NCBI RefSeq assembly: GCF_018118585.1
Contig: NZ_CP069421.1
Coordinates: 1-64,000, forward strand
Direction: 5' to 3'
Length of the DNA: 64,000 bases
Origin: Aristaeella lactis
GTDB lineage: Bacteria; Bacillota; Clostridia; Christensenellales; Aristaeellaceae
How positions within the stretch are numbered: position 1 is the first letter of the stretch; every line of letters begins with the position of its first letter. Position numbers and translations under genes: made by a program. This document shows, one piece after another, positions 9,610 to 18,362 of the stretch. Below the pieces are notes generated by a model, which did not search any database, was not told the origin of the DNA, and saw only the letters and a list, made by a program, of their open reading frames with translations.

Positions 9610-9638
9610 TTGCATCTGATCTGAAACAACTGTATACT
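9610..9638 (+). promoter_or_regulatory. Sigma-A-type promoter of the helicase gene
   Basis: TTGCAT and TATACT separated by 17 bases lie in the 80-base gap before the helicase gene, indicating that it is transcribed separately from the VWA operon. Confidence 0.55.
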
Positions 9639-9672
9639 GATAGCAGAAGAATCCGAAGGGAATGATACCGCT

Positions 9673-12048
9673 ATGAACCGTTCTGACAGGGGCACACTGG
9701 AAGCCTATATACAGGCACTGCTGCCCGAACGGGAACGGTACCTGTACCAGCATACGCTGAACAAGGTGCGGGTGATCACCCGCAGCATGAAACCGGCGGA
9801 AAAAGAAGCCTATCTGCAAAGTGAAGCATTCCAGAATACCCTGCGCCAGCTGCAGCGGCGGGACAGGATCTGGCAGGGTTTGCTCCGCGGGGAACTGGTA
9901 TTGTCCGGGGACGAAGCGGAGTATAACCGCCTGTCCGGACTGATCGCGGCGGAACTGAAGGAAGGACACAGGATTGACCTGTCTTTCCTGCGCACGGTGG
10001 AAAAGAGCAAGGTTTCCCTGGAAAAGGCCTATGAGGCGCTGCGGATCATCCGGGAAGGCGCGCTGCGGCAGTGGTTTGACGATGAAATGGGCCAGCTGAC
10101 TTCCCGGGCGGAAAACCGGGTGGTGCTGTGGCTGAGAACCGGGGATCACGGGGCAAGACTCAAGGAGGAAGACGAGGAGCGCTCTGTTGTCCGGCGGGTT
10201 ATGAATAAGGAATTCCCGGGCGGGCTGACGCCCAAGGCCGTAGACAGGTCGTTCCAGCCGGGTTCGCTGGGCGGATTCCTGCGGGCGGAAGCGGGGAAAG
10301 CCTTTCCGGAACTGAACGCGTGCCGTGCGGTACGGCTGCCCACGGGAGAAACCGTGGCCTCGGCGGTACGCCGGGAAGCAGACCGGGGCGGACGGCTTGT
10401 GTTCAACGCGCTTGAAAAGAAGTTTTCCCGGGAACGGATCCGGAAACTGCTGGAAAAGAACGCGGGCCTGATCCGCCTGCAGAAAAAGGCGGACGCTGTT
10501 TACGAACGGGAAAAACGGATTCGTGCGGCCCTGCTGGACGCAATCCCGGAACATTACCGGGACCTGTATCCGCTGGCAAGGCGGATGCGCAGGCATTTTT
10601 ACCTGCACCTGGGGCCCACCAATTCCGGCAAAACCTATGAAGGAATCCAGCGGCTCCACGGCGCGCAGTGCGGCCTGTATCTCGGACCGCTGAGACTGCT
10701 GGCCGCGGAACAGTTTGAAGCTTTGAATATCGCGGATGTGCCATGCTCCCTGGTAACGGGCGAGGAACAGATCCGGGTGCCTTTCAGCCGGGTGCAGTCC
10801 TCCACGGTGGAGATGGCGGACCTGCAGACCCATTATGACGTTGCCGTCATCGACGAATGCCAGATGATCGCAGACAGGGACCGGGGAGGCGCCTGGACGG
10901 CGGCTATCCTGGGCCTGTGCGCGGATGAGATCCACGCCTGCGCCTCACAGGACGCGGAAGCACTGCTGACCCGGATCATTGAAGACTGCGGCGATGAACT
11001 GACCATCATCCGCCATGAGCGGATGACGCCGCTTGAGGTGGAAAAGGAAGGCTTCCAGTTTCCGGCCTCCGTTCGACCGGGAGACGCGCTGATCGTGTTC
11101 TCCAAGGCCCGGGTGCACGCGGTGGCGGCCGAACTGAAGACCAGGGGATACAAGGTATCCCTGATCTACGGTGCCCTGCCGCCGGACGTCCGCCGGAACC
11201 AGGCGGACCGTTTCCACCGGGGAGAAACGGAAGTGGTGGTCTCCACGGACGCCATTGCCATGGGCATGAATCTGCCGATCCAGCGGGTGGTGTTCCTGGA
11301 GTCGGAGAAGTATGACGGAGACATTACCCGGCTGCTGACGGATTCGGAGATCAAGCAGATCGCCGGACGGGCGGGCCGGTACGGAAAATATGAGATCGGC
11401 TATGTGAACGCGTTCGGCTTCCGGCAGGAAGTGGCCCGGGCAATGGCCCGACCGCTGCTGCCGCTGACAGAAGGCGTGATCGGCTTCCCGGAATCCCTGC
11501 TGGGCATCCCCCTGCCGCTGACGGGGATCCTGGACCAGTGGATCCGCATGCAGGACAAAGGCTGCTTCTCCAAGGCTTCCACGGTCCGGATGGCAGAACT
11601 GGCCGCCATGATGGAAACGCCCAAAACGGACAGGAGACTGCTGTACCGTTTCCTGTGCATTCCCTTTGATGAGAAGGATCCTGACCTGCTTTTCCGCTGG
11701 AAGGCAATGTACCATGCCGAATGCCGCGGGGAGCACATTGACGTGATGCCGGAGATGCCGGAGATTGTGGAACCGGAAAGCTGCACGATCCGGATGCTGG
11801 ACGGCCTGGAAGCGGATTACCGGCGCTGCGACCTGTATTACAACTATACCCGGCTGTTTGTACCGGAACCCGACACACTGCTGACGGAGATCCAGCGCCG
11901 CAAGGACCTGATCTCCCAGGGCATCGTTCATATCCTGTCCACGCAAAAGCTGCAGCAGCGCACCTGCCCTTCCTGCAAACGGCACTTACCGTGGAACTGG
12001 CCGTACCGGATCTGCGACAGCTGCTACGGCCGCGGCCGCCGGTGGTAA
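9673..12048 (+). CDS. SUV3-like DEAD/DEAH-box RNA helicase with C-terminal zinc motif
   Basis: Superfamily 2 helicase of 791 residues resembling mitochondrial SUV3. Walker A is GPTNSGKTYE at about 313-322; the DEAH-box equivalent is IDEC near 393-396. Conserved helicase C motifs include STDAIAMGMNLPI near 525 and QIAGRAGRYG near 560. The first ~300 residues are helical and unlike SUV3. The C-terminus carries CPSC and CDSC pairs (residues ~764-785), a probable zinc ribbon that could bind nucleic acid. The likely role is RNA turnover or remodelling in the cytoplasm. A separate promoter lies upstream. Confidence 0.85.
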   Translation: MNRSDRGTLEAYIQALLPERERYLYQHTLNKVRVITRSMKPAEKEAYLQSEAFQNTLRQLQRRDRIWQGLLRGELVLSGDEAEYNRLSGLIAAELKEGHRIDLSFLRTVEKSKVSLEKAYEALRIIREGALRQWFDDEMGQLTSRAENRVVLWLRTGDHGARLKEEDEERSVVRRVMNKEFPGGLTPKAVDRSFQPGSLGGFLRAEAGKAFPELNACRAVRLPTGETVASAVRREADRGGRLVFNALEKKFSRERIRKLLEKNAGLIRLQKKADAVYEREKRIRAALLDAIPEHYRDLYPLARRMRRHFYLHLGPTNSGKTYEGIQRLHGAQCGLYLGPLRLLAAEQFEALNIADVPCSLVTGEEQIRVPFSRVQSSTVEMADLQTHYDVAVIDECQMIADRDRGGAWTAAILGLCADEIHACASQDAEALLTRIIEDCGDELTIIRHERMTPLEVEKEGFQFPASVRPGDALIVFSKARVHAVAAELKTRGYKVSLIYGALPPDVRRNQADRFHRGETEVVVSTDAIAMGMNLPIQRVVFLESEKYDGDITRLLTDSEIKQIAGRAGRYGKYEIGYVNAFGFRQEVARAMARPLLPLTEGVIGFPESLLGIPLPLTGILDQWIRMQDKGCFSKASTVRMAELAAMMETPKTDRRLLYRFLCIPFDEKDPDLLFRWKAMYHAECRGEHIDVMPEMPEIVEPESCTIRMLDGLEADYRRCDLYYNYTRLFVPEPDTLLTEIQRRKDLISQGIVHILSTQKLQQRTCPSCKRHLPWNWPYRICDSCYGRGRRW

Positions 12049-12210
12049 TACGGGGACGAGCAGGCAATTCATACTTACAGTAGAATAAAAGGCATCCTGT
12101 TTCTACGGGTTGTATATTCCGTTCCGCTTCGGGACGGAGTATAATAGTATGTATTAAAACGGACTGATTATGCCTGAAAAACTCGGGACAGGCATGCCGG
12201 AGGCTTGAAA

Positions 12211-13110
12211 ATGAAGAAAACCATTCCTTTTTTCAAAGCGGAGGAAATCGCGGAAAAGAGCTGGATGATCAAAAACGCGTTTGTGGATAACTCCTATGCC
12301 ATCTGCTACCTGGTGGAAGGGACGGACTACGCGCTGCTGATCGACTCGATCATCGGCCTGGGAAACCTGAAAGCGTTCTGTGAAACACTGACGGATAAGC
12401 CGATCCGCGTTGTGAATACCCATTACCATTCGGACCATGTGGGCGGTAATTTCCATTTTGACCACTGCTACCTGCATTACCGGGATATCGCCGCCTTCCA
12501 GAAATGCATCGGGGTGAAAAAAGAGCAGCTGGTTGAGCTGGCGAAGAAGACGGCCCTGGAAGAATACCGGGACCTGATCGAGCCGGATGAAAACTTTGCG
12601 GACTGGAACGCAATCAGGGTGTTCCCGATCTGTGACGGCGATGTGTTCGACCTGGGAGACAGGAAGATTGAGGTGGTCGAGGTCGGCGGACATACAGCCG
12701 GTTCGGTGGTGCTGATCGATCACAAAACAAGAATCGCCTATTCAGGGGACGCGTGCAACGGCAATACACTGCTGGAATTCCCGGATTCGCTGCCGATCCT
12801 GTCCTACATGCGGAACCTGCTGCATCTGAAGGAACATCAGCAGGAATTCGACATGATGTACGGCGGGCATGAGATATTCGACCCGTCCATCATTGATGAA
12901 GCAATTGAAACGGTGGCCAGGGTGCTGGCGGGAACAGATGACCGCTTTGAACGGCCCGGGATGCTGGGCGGCACCGTGTATTATGCCGCGGCTAAAGTGA
13001 AGGACGGGTATGAACGCGCGGACGGGAAGCGCTTTAACATGAGCTATCTTCCCTCACGGGTGAACATCCCGGAAGAGAAAAACCAGGTCATCAGAACAGA
13101 ACAGAACTAA
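12211..13110 (+). CDS. Metallo-beta-lactamase-fold hydrolase
   Basis: Protein of 299 residues with the dinuclear metal-binding motif HYHSDH (His71, His73, Asp75, His76), then His161 (GGHTAGS), Asp180 (SGDACNG) and His220 (YGGHE). All ligands needed for hydrolysis are present; the substrate is not inferable. An in-frame TTG at 12205 exists, but the ATG at 12211 has CCGGAGG at correct spacing and is preferred. A perfect TATAAT at 12140-12145 lies upstream, with only a weak -35. The tldD gene follows after 35 bases. Confidence 0.88.
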   Translation: MKKTIPFFKAEEIAEKSWMIKNAFVDNSYAICYLVEGTDYALLIDSIIGLGNLKAFCETLTDKPIRVVNTHYHSDHVGGNFHFDHCYLHYRDIAAFQKCIGVKKEQLVELAKKTALEEYRDLIEPDENFADWNAIRVFPICDGDVFDLGDRKIEVVEVGGHTAGSVVLIDHKTRIAYSGDACNGNTLLEFPDSLPILSYMRNLLHLKEHQQEFDMMYGGHEIFDPSIIDEAIETVARVLAGTDDRFERPGMLGGTVYYAAAKVKDGYERADGKRFNMSYLPSRVNIPEEKNQVIRTEQN

Positions 13111-13145
13111 ACGGACAGGAACACAAAGAAAGCGAGGAAACAGGA

Positions 13146-14531
13146 ATGATGCTGGACCGCAACATTGCGGCAGAAGTGCTGGCCCGGGCGGTGAAGACCG
13201 GCGGCGATTTTGCCGAAATCTTTCTGGAGGACACTACAAAATCCAATATTGCCTTGAAGTCAGGACGGATCGAATCCATGGGAACGGCCCGGGAACACGG
13301 GGCCGGTATCCGGGTGTTTGAAGGTACCAAGGCTATCTATGTTTTTACCAACGATACAAGCCGGGAAGGCCTGATGGAATGCGCCGCACAGGCGGCGGCA
13401 GCTGTCCGCTCCGGCAAGGGATGCACACCGGTGGGGTTCAGCCACTGGAGCACAGCGCGGCCTGAAGAGATCCGGATCCTGCCGGCTGACGCTGAAGCGG
13501 CACGGAAAGCTGAAAAGGTCCGGGCAGCCAACGCCGCGGCAAGGGCCGTTTCCCCGGAGATTGTGCAGGTGACCTGCGGGTTCAGGGATGTTACACAGGA
13601 TGTGCTGATCTGCAACACGGAAGGTGTGTTTGTGACGGACAGGCGGGTACTTTCCCGGCTGATGATCTCCGCTGTGGCTTCCGACGGAAAGGAAAACCAG
13701 ACGGGTTCCTGCAATCCCGGCGCGGGCATGGGATTTGAGATCTTTGAGGAGCGGGTTGATCCGGAAGCGTGCGGACGCCTGGCAGCGGAGAAAGCCGTTA
13801 CCATGCTGCATGCGGATTCCTGCCCGGCAGGTGTTTATCCGGTGGTGATCGACGGCGGTTTCGGCGGCGTGATCTTCCATGAAGCTTGCGGTCACTCCCT
13901 GGAAGCGACTTCCGTGGCATACGGCATCAGCGAGTTCAGCGGGAAGCTGGGACAGCAGATCGCCGCTCCGTGCGTAACCGCGGTGGATGACGGAACCATT
14001 CCCGGGGAATGGGGCTCCACCCATATTGATGACGAAGGTATGCCGACCTCGAAACTGACGCTGATCGAGAACGGCATCCTGGTGAACTATATGATCGACA
14101 AGCTGGGCGGACGCCGGATGAACATGGCACCGACCGGCAGCGGACGGCGGGAAAGCTACCAGTGGGCGCCGACCTCCCGGATGCGCAATACTTACATCGC
14201 TGCAGGTACGGACGATGAAGCTGAAATGATTGCCACCATGGGAACAGGACTGTATGCCAAATCCATGGGCGGCGGTTCCGTGAACCCGGCTACGGGCGAA
14301 TTCAATTTCTCCGTGGAGGTAGGCTACTGGGTGGAGGACGGCAAGATCCTCCGTCCCGTACGCGGCGCTTCCCTGATCGGCAAAGGCGGCGAGGTGCTGA
14401 TGCGTATTGACCGGGTCGGAAAGAAGATGACCATGGCCCAGGGTATGTGCGGTTCCGCTTCCGGCTCCGTGCCGGTAAATGTGGGCCAGCCGATGATCCG
14501 GGTCAGCAGCCTGACCGTGGGCGGAAAGTGA
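13146..14531 (+). CDS. tldD: TldD metalloprotease subunit
   Basis: Catalytic half of the TldD/TldE zinc protease, which in Escherichia coli matures microcin B17 and degrades CcdA. The 461 residues are close to the family length. The metal motif HEACGH lies at residues 245-250, and the surrounding GGFGGVIFHEACGHSLEA is strongly conserved. It begins with two ATG codons preceded by GAGGAAACAGGA. It is followed after 10 bases by tldE, so the two are co-transcribed. No linked peptide precursor was noticed in the window. Confidence 0.95.
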   Translation: MMLDRNIAAEVLARAVKTGGDFAEIFLEDTTKSNIALKSGRIESMGTAREHGAGIRVFEGTKAIYVFTNDTSREGLMECAAQAAAAVRSGKGCTPVGFSHWSTARPEEIRILPADAEAARKAEKVRAANAAARAVSPEIVQVTCGFRDVTQDVLICNTEGVFVTDRRVLSRLMISAVASDGKENQTGSCNPGAGMGFEIFEERVDPEACGRLAAEKAVTMLHADSCPAGVYPVVIDGGFGGVIFHEACGHSLEATSVAYGISEFSGKLGQQIAAPCVTAVDDGTIPGEWGSTHIDDEGMPTSKLTLIENGILVNYMIDKLGGRRMNMAPTGSGRRESYQWAPTSRMRNTYIAAGTDDEAEMIATMGTGLYAKSMGGGSVNPATGEFNFSVEVGYWVEDGKILRPVRGASLIGKGGEVLMRIDRVGKKMTMAQGMCGSASGSVPVNVGQPMIRVSSLTVGGK

Positions 14532-14541
14532 GGGTGATAAC

Positions 14542-15894
14542 ATGATTCGTATGGATGAATTTATTGATAAGCTGCTGAAGGCGGCAGCCGAAGCGGGAAT
14601 TGATCCGGCGGAGGTATACAGCCAGGAGAATTCCGCCTTTTCCGCGGAAGCCATGGAAGGAAATGTTGACAGCTATGAGGTTTCCGAAACCTGCGGACTG
14701 GGCTTGCGCGGCGTGGTCGGCGGAAAGATGGGCTATGCCTCCACAGAAGCCTTTGATGATGACGCCATCCGGATGCTGATCCGGGGTGTAAAGGAAAGCG
14801 CTGCCCTGGTGGAAACTGAAGAACAGGATGAGATCTACGCGGGTGATCCGGAATATCCTGAACTGGCGATTCCGGAGAACGACCTGGACAGCATTACGGC
14901 GGAAGAAAAGCTGCAGCTTGTGCTTGATATTGAAAAAACAGCCATGGCGGCGGACCCGAGAATTGTCAAAAGCCAGGGATCCTTTGTGGCTACAGGCAAA
15001 GGTGTTGTGCGGCTGGTGAACAGCTACGGGCTGAACCTGAAAACGGAAGCGCCTGTCGGCGGTTACGTCACGGCTGGTATCTGGCTTGTCGGCAAAGACG
15101 GCGAATCCACTGCCACCGGCGGTGAATCGGAAGTAAGCCGTAAATTCAGAGAACTGGATCCGGTCAGCATCGGAAAGAAAGCCGCGGAAAAAACCACAGA
15201 GCGGCTGAATGCCTCCCCGGTGGAGAGCGGTATGTACCGGACGGTGATCCGGCGGGATGCCATGCGTTCCCTGCTGAACGTCTTCAGCGGTATCTTTTCC
15301 GCTGAGAATGCCCAGAAAAAGCTGTCGCTGCTGGACGGCAGGGAAGGGGAAACCATTGCCGCTTCCTGCGTGACCCTGATGGACGATCCGCTGCTGCCCG
15401 ATGGACTGGCCTCCGCAACTTTTGACGGAGAAGGTTCTGCCTGCCGCACGAAAGCCGTGATCGAGAACGGCGTGCTGAAGACCCTGCTTCACAGCCGGAA
15501 AACCGCCCGGAAGGCCGGAACGGTCAGCACCGGCAACGCGAAGCGCACTGTCAGCACTCCGGTGCGTGTGGCACCGACAAACTTCTTCTTCCGGCCCGGG
15601 GAGAAGGACCTGGACGGCCTGCTGGCAGACCTGGGCGACGGCCTGCTGATTACGGAAGTGGGCGGTCTCCACGCGGGCGCCAATCCCATCAGCGGTGACT
15701 TCTCCCTGATTGCGAAAGGATTCCGGGTGAACGGCGGCAAACAGGGAAAGCCGGTGGAACAGATTACCATCGCGGGCAATTTCTATCAGCTGCTGAAGGA
15801 TATCCGGGCGGTCGGAAGCGACCTGGAGTTCAAGAGGAGCAATATCGGTTCTCCTTCCGTGGACGTTGGAACCATCCACGTTGCCGGAAAGTAA
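14542..15894 (+). CDS. tldE: TldE/PmbA subunit
   Basis: Non-catalytic partner of TldD (450 residues). It shares the overall fold but lacks the HExxxH metal motif, as expected for TldE/PmbA. Conserved stretches such as GGLHAGANPISGDFS near residue 374 and the ending SPSVDVGTIHVAG are typical. The start has GAGGGTGATAAC upstream. A strong terminator follows directly. Confidence 0.94.
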   Translation: MIRMDEFIDKLLKAAAEAGIDPAEVYSQENSAFSAEAMEGNVDSYEVSETCGLGLRGVVGGKMGYASTEAFDDDAIRMLIRGVKESAALVETEEQDEIYAGDPEYPELAIPENDLDSITAEEKLQLVLDIEKTAMAADPRIVKSQGSFVATGKGVVRLVNSYGLNLKTEAPVGGYVTAGIWLVGKDGESTATGGESEVSRKFRELDPVSIGKKAAEKTTERLNASPVESGMYRTVIRRDAMRSLLNVFSGIFSAENAQKKLSLLDGREGETIAASCVTLMDDPLLPDGLASATFDGEGSACRTKAVIENGVLKTLLHSRKTARKAGTVSTGNAKRTVSTPVRVAPTNFFFRPGEKDLDGLLADLGDGLLITEVGGLHAGANPISGDFSLIAKGFRVNGGKQGKPVEQITIAGNFYQLLKDIRAVGSDLEFKRSNIGSPSVDVGTIHVAGK

Positions 15895-15906
15895 AACAGG
15901 CATAAC

Positions 15907-15941
15907 AAAACCCCTGTCCCGTTTCCGGGACAGGGGTTTTT
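15907..15941 (+). terminator. Rho-independent terminator after tldE
   Basis: Fifteen-base-pair stem (AAAACCCCTGTCCCG with its complement) around a short loop, ending in five T. It ends the tldDE transcript. The symmetry and A-run also allow it to work for the converging minus-strand gene. Confidence 0.9.
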
Positions 15942-15950
15942 GCTGCATGA

Positions 15951-16520
15951 TCAGTAATACATATCGAAACCATTTTCCAGACAGGCGGCATACGCTTTTC
16001 CGGCGGTATACAGCGCGGGAAGCATATACTCCCTGTTGAAGCGTACCACTGGGATCCGGTCATAGGCGCGCATGCCCATATGGGTGAGACCTCTTTCCAT
16101 CTGCGTGAGGCATTCCAGGGTACCGCGCCCGGTACCGCCGGCACAGGCAATGAGCATACAGCGCTTTTCCGCCAGCGAATGATTGCGGGTGGCGTCACAC
16201 CGGCGCAGCCTGTCAAAAAACGCCTTGAAGCATTCTGTCATATCGGACCAGTATACCGCGCTGATCCAGACGATTCCGTCCGCATTGGCAAGGGACTGGT
16301 AAATGCCGGAAAAGTCATCACGGATCACACAGGTTCCGGTCTTGTTACAGGTACCCCAGCCGTTTGCGCAGGCCCGGCAGTGTTCCAGCTTTTTCTCGTT
16401 CAGATGGATTTCCTCCACCTGGGCACCGGCCTCCTCCAGACCTTTCATAATCTGATTCTTTGCTGATGCTGTCAGCCCCTCTGTGTTCGGGCTGGACCAG
16501 ATGACCGTAACTTTTTTCAT
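15951..16520 (-). CDS. NADPH-dependent FMN reductase / flavodoxin-like protein
   Basis: Flavodoxin-fold reductase of 189 residues (iron-sulfur flavoprotein-like). The phosphate-binding loop SSPNTEGLTASA begins near residue 9. A Cys cluster (HCRACANGWGTCNKTGTC, residues ~47-64) suggests an Fe-S site or redox cysteines. A GTG at 16526 is in frame, but AGGAGG is only 2 bases before it and 8 bases before the ATG at 16520, so the ATG is chosen. It lies downstream of an ABC exporter gene. The electron acceptor is unknown. Confidence 0.85.
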   Translation of the reverse strand: MKKVTVIWSSPNTEGLTASAKNQIMKGLEEAGAQVEEIHLNEKKLEHCRACANGWGTCNKTGTCVIRDDFSGIYQSLANADGIVWISAVYWSDMTECFKAFFDRLRRCDATRNHSLAEKRCMLIACAGGTGRGTLECLTQMERGLTHMGMRAYDRIPVVRFNREYMLPALYTAGKAYAACLENGFDMYY

Positions 16521-16549
16521 GTTCACAGCCTCCTTTTTTACAGGTAAAG

Positions 16550-18295
16550 TCAGTTCTTTCCGCGTTCCTCGCCCTGGATGCTGTTCATCCTGGCGTAGCT
16601 TCCGCCCAGCGCCACAAGTTCCGCGTGGGTGCCGCTTTCTGTAATCCGGCCGTCCTCAATGACCAGGATCTGATCGGCGTTCCGGATGGTGGACAGCCGG
16701 TGGGCGATCGCGATGATGGTACGGCTTCCGGAAATCCCGTTGATGGCTTTCTGGATCTGCTGCTCTGTTTCCACATCGACAGATGCGGTTGCCTCATCCA
16801 GGATGATGATGGGGGATTTCCGCAGGATCGCCCGGGCAATGGCCACCCGCTGCTTCTGACCGCCGGAAAGGCGCAGGCCGCGTTCGCCCACCTGGGTATT
16901 ATATCCTTCCGGCATGGCCAGGATATCTTCATGAATATTGGCGGCCTTCGCGGCAGCCTCGATCTCGTCCATGGAAGCGTCCGGCACGGCGTAGCCGATG
17001 TTTTCCGCAATGGTGCCGTTGAAGAGGAAGGTATCCTGCAGCACAGGGGAGATGTTCCGTCGGAGGCTTTCGATGGACACATCCCGGATATCATGCCCGT
17101 CGATCAGAATATGCCCGGAGGACGGTTCATAGAACCGGGAGATCAGCTGGGTCAGGGTGGTTTTACCCACACCGGTGGGACCGACCAGGGCCAGCATCTG
17201 GCCGGGCTTACAGTCAAAGGAGACGTCCTTCAGCACCGGGATGCCCTCCCCGTAGGAGAAGCTGACATGGTCAAAGGTGATCTCGCCCTGTACAGTTCCG
17301 AGGGTTTCAGCATCCTGCCGGTCCTGTATTTCCAGGGGCGCGTCCAGGATATCCAGCACACGCTCCGCGCCCGCCATGGACTGCTGCATGTTTTCCAGCA
17401 GGTTGGCGAGGCCGGTGACCGGTCCGTAAAACAGTCCCAGGTACAGCAGGAAAGCCACGATGTCCGCAACGCTCAGGCCTTCACGGTATGCCAGGTATCC
17501 GCCGAATCCAACCACCAGGATAGTCCCCAGGGAGGAGATGAACTCGACGGAGGGATGGAAGACGGCACTGATCTTCAGGGCCTGGAGCATGGCACGGATG
17601 TGTTCGAAATTCTGTTCATTGACCCGTTCGGTTTCATATTCCTCCCGGCCGAAGGATTGGATTTCATGGATGCCGGACAAGTTGTCCTGCAGCTTGCCGT
17701 TCAGTTCACCCATTTTCTTCTGGGAGATCCTGAAGAAAGGCCGGACCTTTTTGGAAAAGAGGATGCCGGAAGCGAAGATCAGGGGAATCGGCGCACAGGT
17801 GATCAGCGCGAGTTTCCAGTTAATGGTCAGAAGGACGACCAGCACACCGGTAAAAGTGACCAGGTTGGTGATCGTTTCCGGGATCATATGGGCATAGAGC
17901 AGTTCAAAGTCCCGGGTGTCATTCACGATCCGGCTCATGAGGTCGCCGGTCTGTTTGTCGTGAAAGTATCCCAGGTGCATGTGCTCCAGCTTGTCATAGG
18001 TCCGGGTCCGCAGGTCACCCACCAGGTACCAGGCGGCTTTATGGGCGAGGTAATTGCTCAGGAACCGGAAAAGGATCCGCAGCAGGTAAAGAGCGACCAG
18101 TGCGGCGGTAAACAGGCCGATGGTATGCAGGCCGGCTTCATCCACGCCTGCTTCCACGATCCCTGTCATGGCGGAAAGGAGCTTCGGCGCTGCCAGGTTC
18201 ACGGCTGTCAGCGCCAGGGTTGAAAGGATCGCAATGGTATATAACGTTCTGTACCGGATGGCTTCACGGCTGAGACGCCACAGTGTTCTGATCAT
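16550..18295 (-). CDS. ABC exporter, fused membrane and ATPase domains
   Basis: Half-transporter of 581 residues of the LmrA/MsbA type, which works as a dimer. Six membrane segments occupy roughly residues 15-310. The nucleotide-binding domain follows, with Walker A GPTGVGKTT near 375, signature LSGGQKQR near 475, Walker B IILDEATASVD near 495-506 and the switch His (AIAHRLST) near 528. An upstream in-frame ATG at 18340 exists, but the ATG at 18295 has GGAGGA six bases before it. The cargo (drug, lipid or peptide) is unknown. Confidence 0.92.
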   Translation of the reverse strand: MIRTLWRLSREAIRYRTLYTIAILSTLALTAVNLAAPKLLSAMTGIVEAGVDEAGLHTIGLFTAALVALYLLRILFRFLSNYLAHKAAWYLVGDLRTRTYDKLEHMHLGYFHDKQTGDLMSRIVNDTRDFELLYAHMIPETITNLVTFTGVLVVLLTINWKLALITCAPIPLIFASGILFSKKVRPFFRISQKKMGELNGKLQDNLSGIHEIQSFGREEYETERVNEQNFEHIRAMLQALKISAVFHPSVEFISSLGTILVVGFGGYLAYREGLSVADIVAFLLYLGLFYGPVTGLANLLENMQQSMAGAERVLDILDAPLEIQDRQDAETLGTVQGEITFDHVSFSYGEGIPVLKDVSFDCKPGQMLALVGPTGVGKTTLTQLISRFYEPSSGHILIDGHDIRDVSIESLRRNISPVLQDTFLFNGTIAENIGYAVPDASMDEIEAAAKAANIHEDILAMPEGYNTQVGERGLRLSGGQKQRVAIARAILRKSPIIILDEATASVDVETEQQIQKAINGISGSRTIIAIAHRLSTIRNADQILVIEDGRITESGTHAELVALGGSYARMNSIQGEERGKN

Positions 18296-18331
18296 TGTTT
18301 TCCTCCGCTGCCCCTTGTCTGTTCTATCCCC

Positions 18332-18362
18332 ATTATACACAATGGAGTGCGTACGAAGTCAA
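18332..18362 (-). promoter_or_regulatory. Possible promoter of the ABC exporter gene
   Basis: TTGACT and a perfect TATAAT on the minus strand flank a 19-base spacer, overlapping the stop codon of the MATE gene. The spacer is longer than the 17-base optimum and shows no obvious dyad, so strength or activator dependence is open. Confidence 0.45.

Noticed and set aside
9151-10935. Long minus-strand open frame opposite the VWA and helicase genes
   Set aside because: Its translation is low complexity without any domain, while the opposite strand encodes clear helicase and VWA motifs.
12098-12145. Strong sigma-A promoter before the metallo-hydrolase gene
   Set aside because: The TATAAT is perfect, but the sequence 17 bases upstream (TTCCGT) matches the -35 consensus at only two positions, so it is not listed as a separate feature.
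16625-18223. Long plus-strand open frame opposite the ABC exporter
   Set aside because: Shadow of the exporter gene, which has all ABC motifs.
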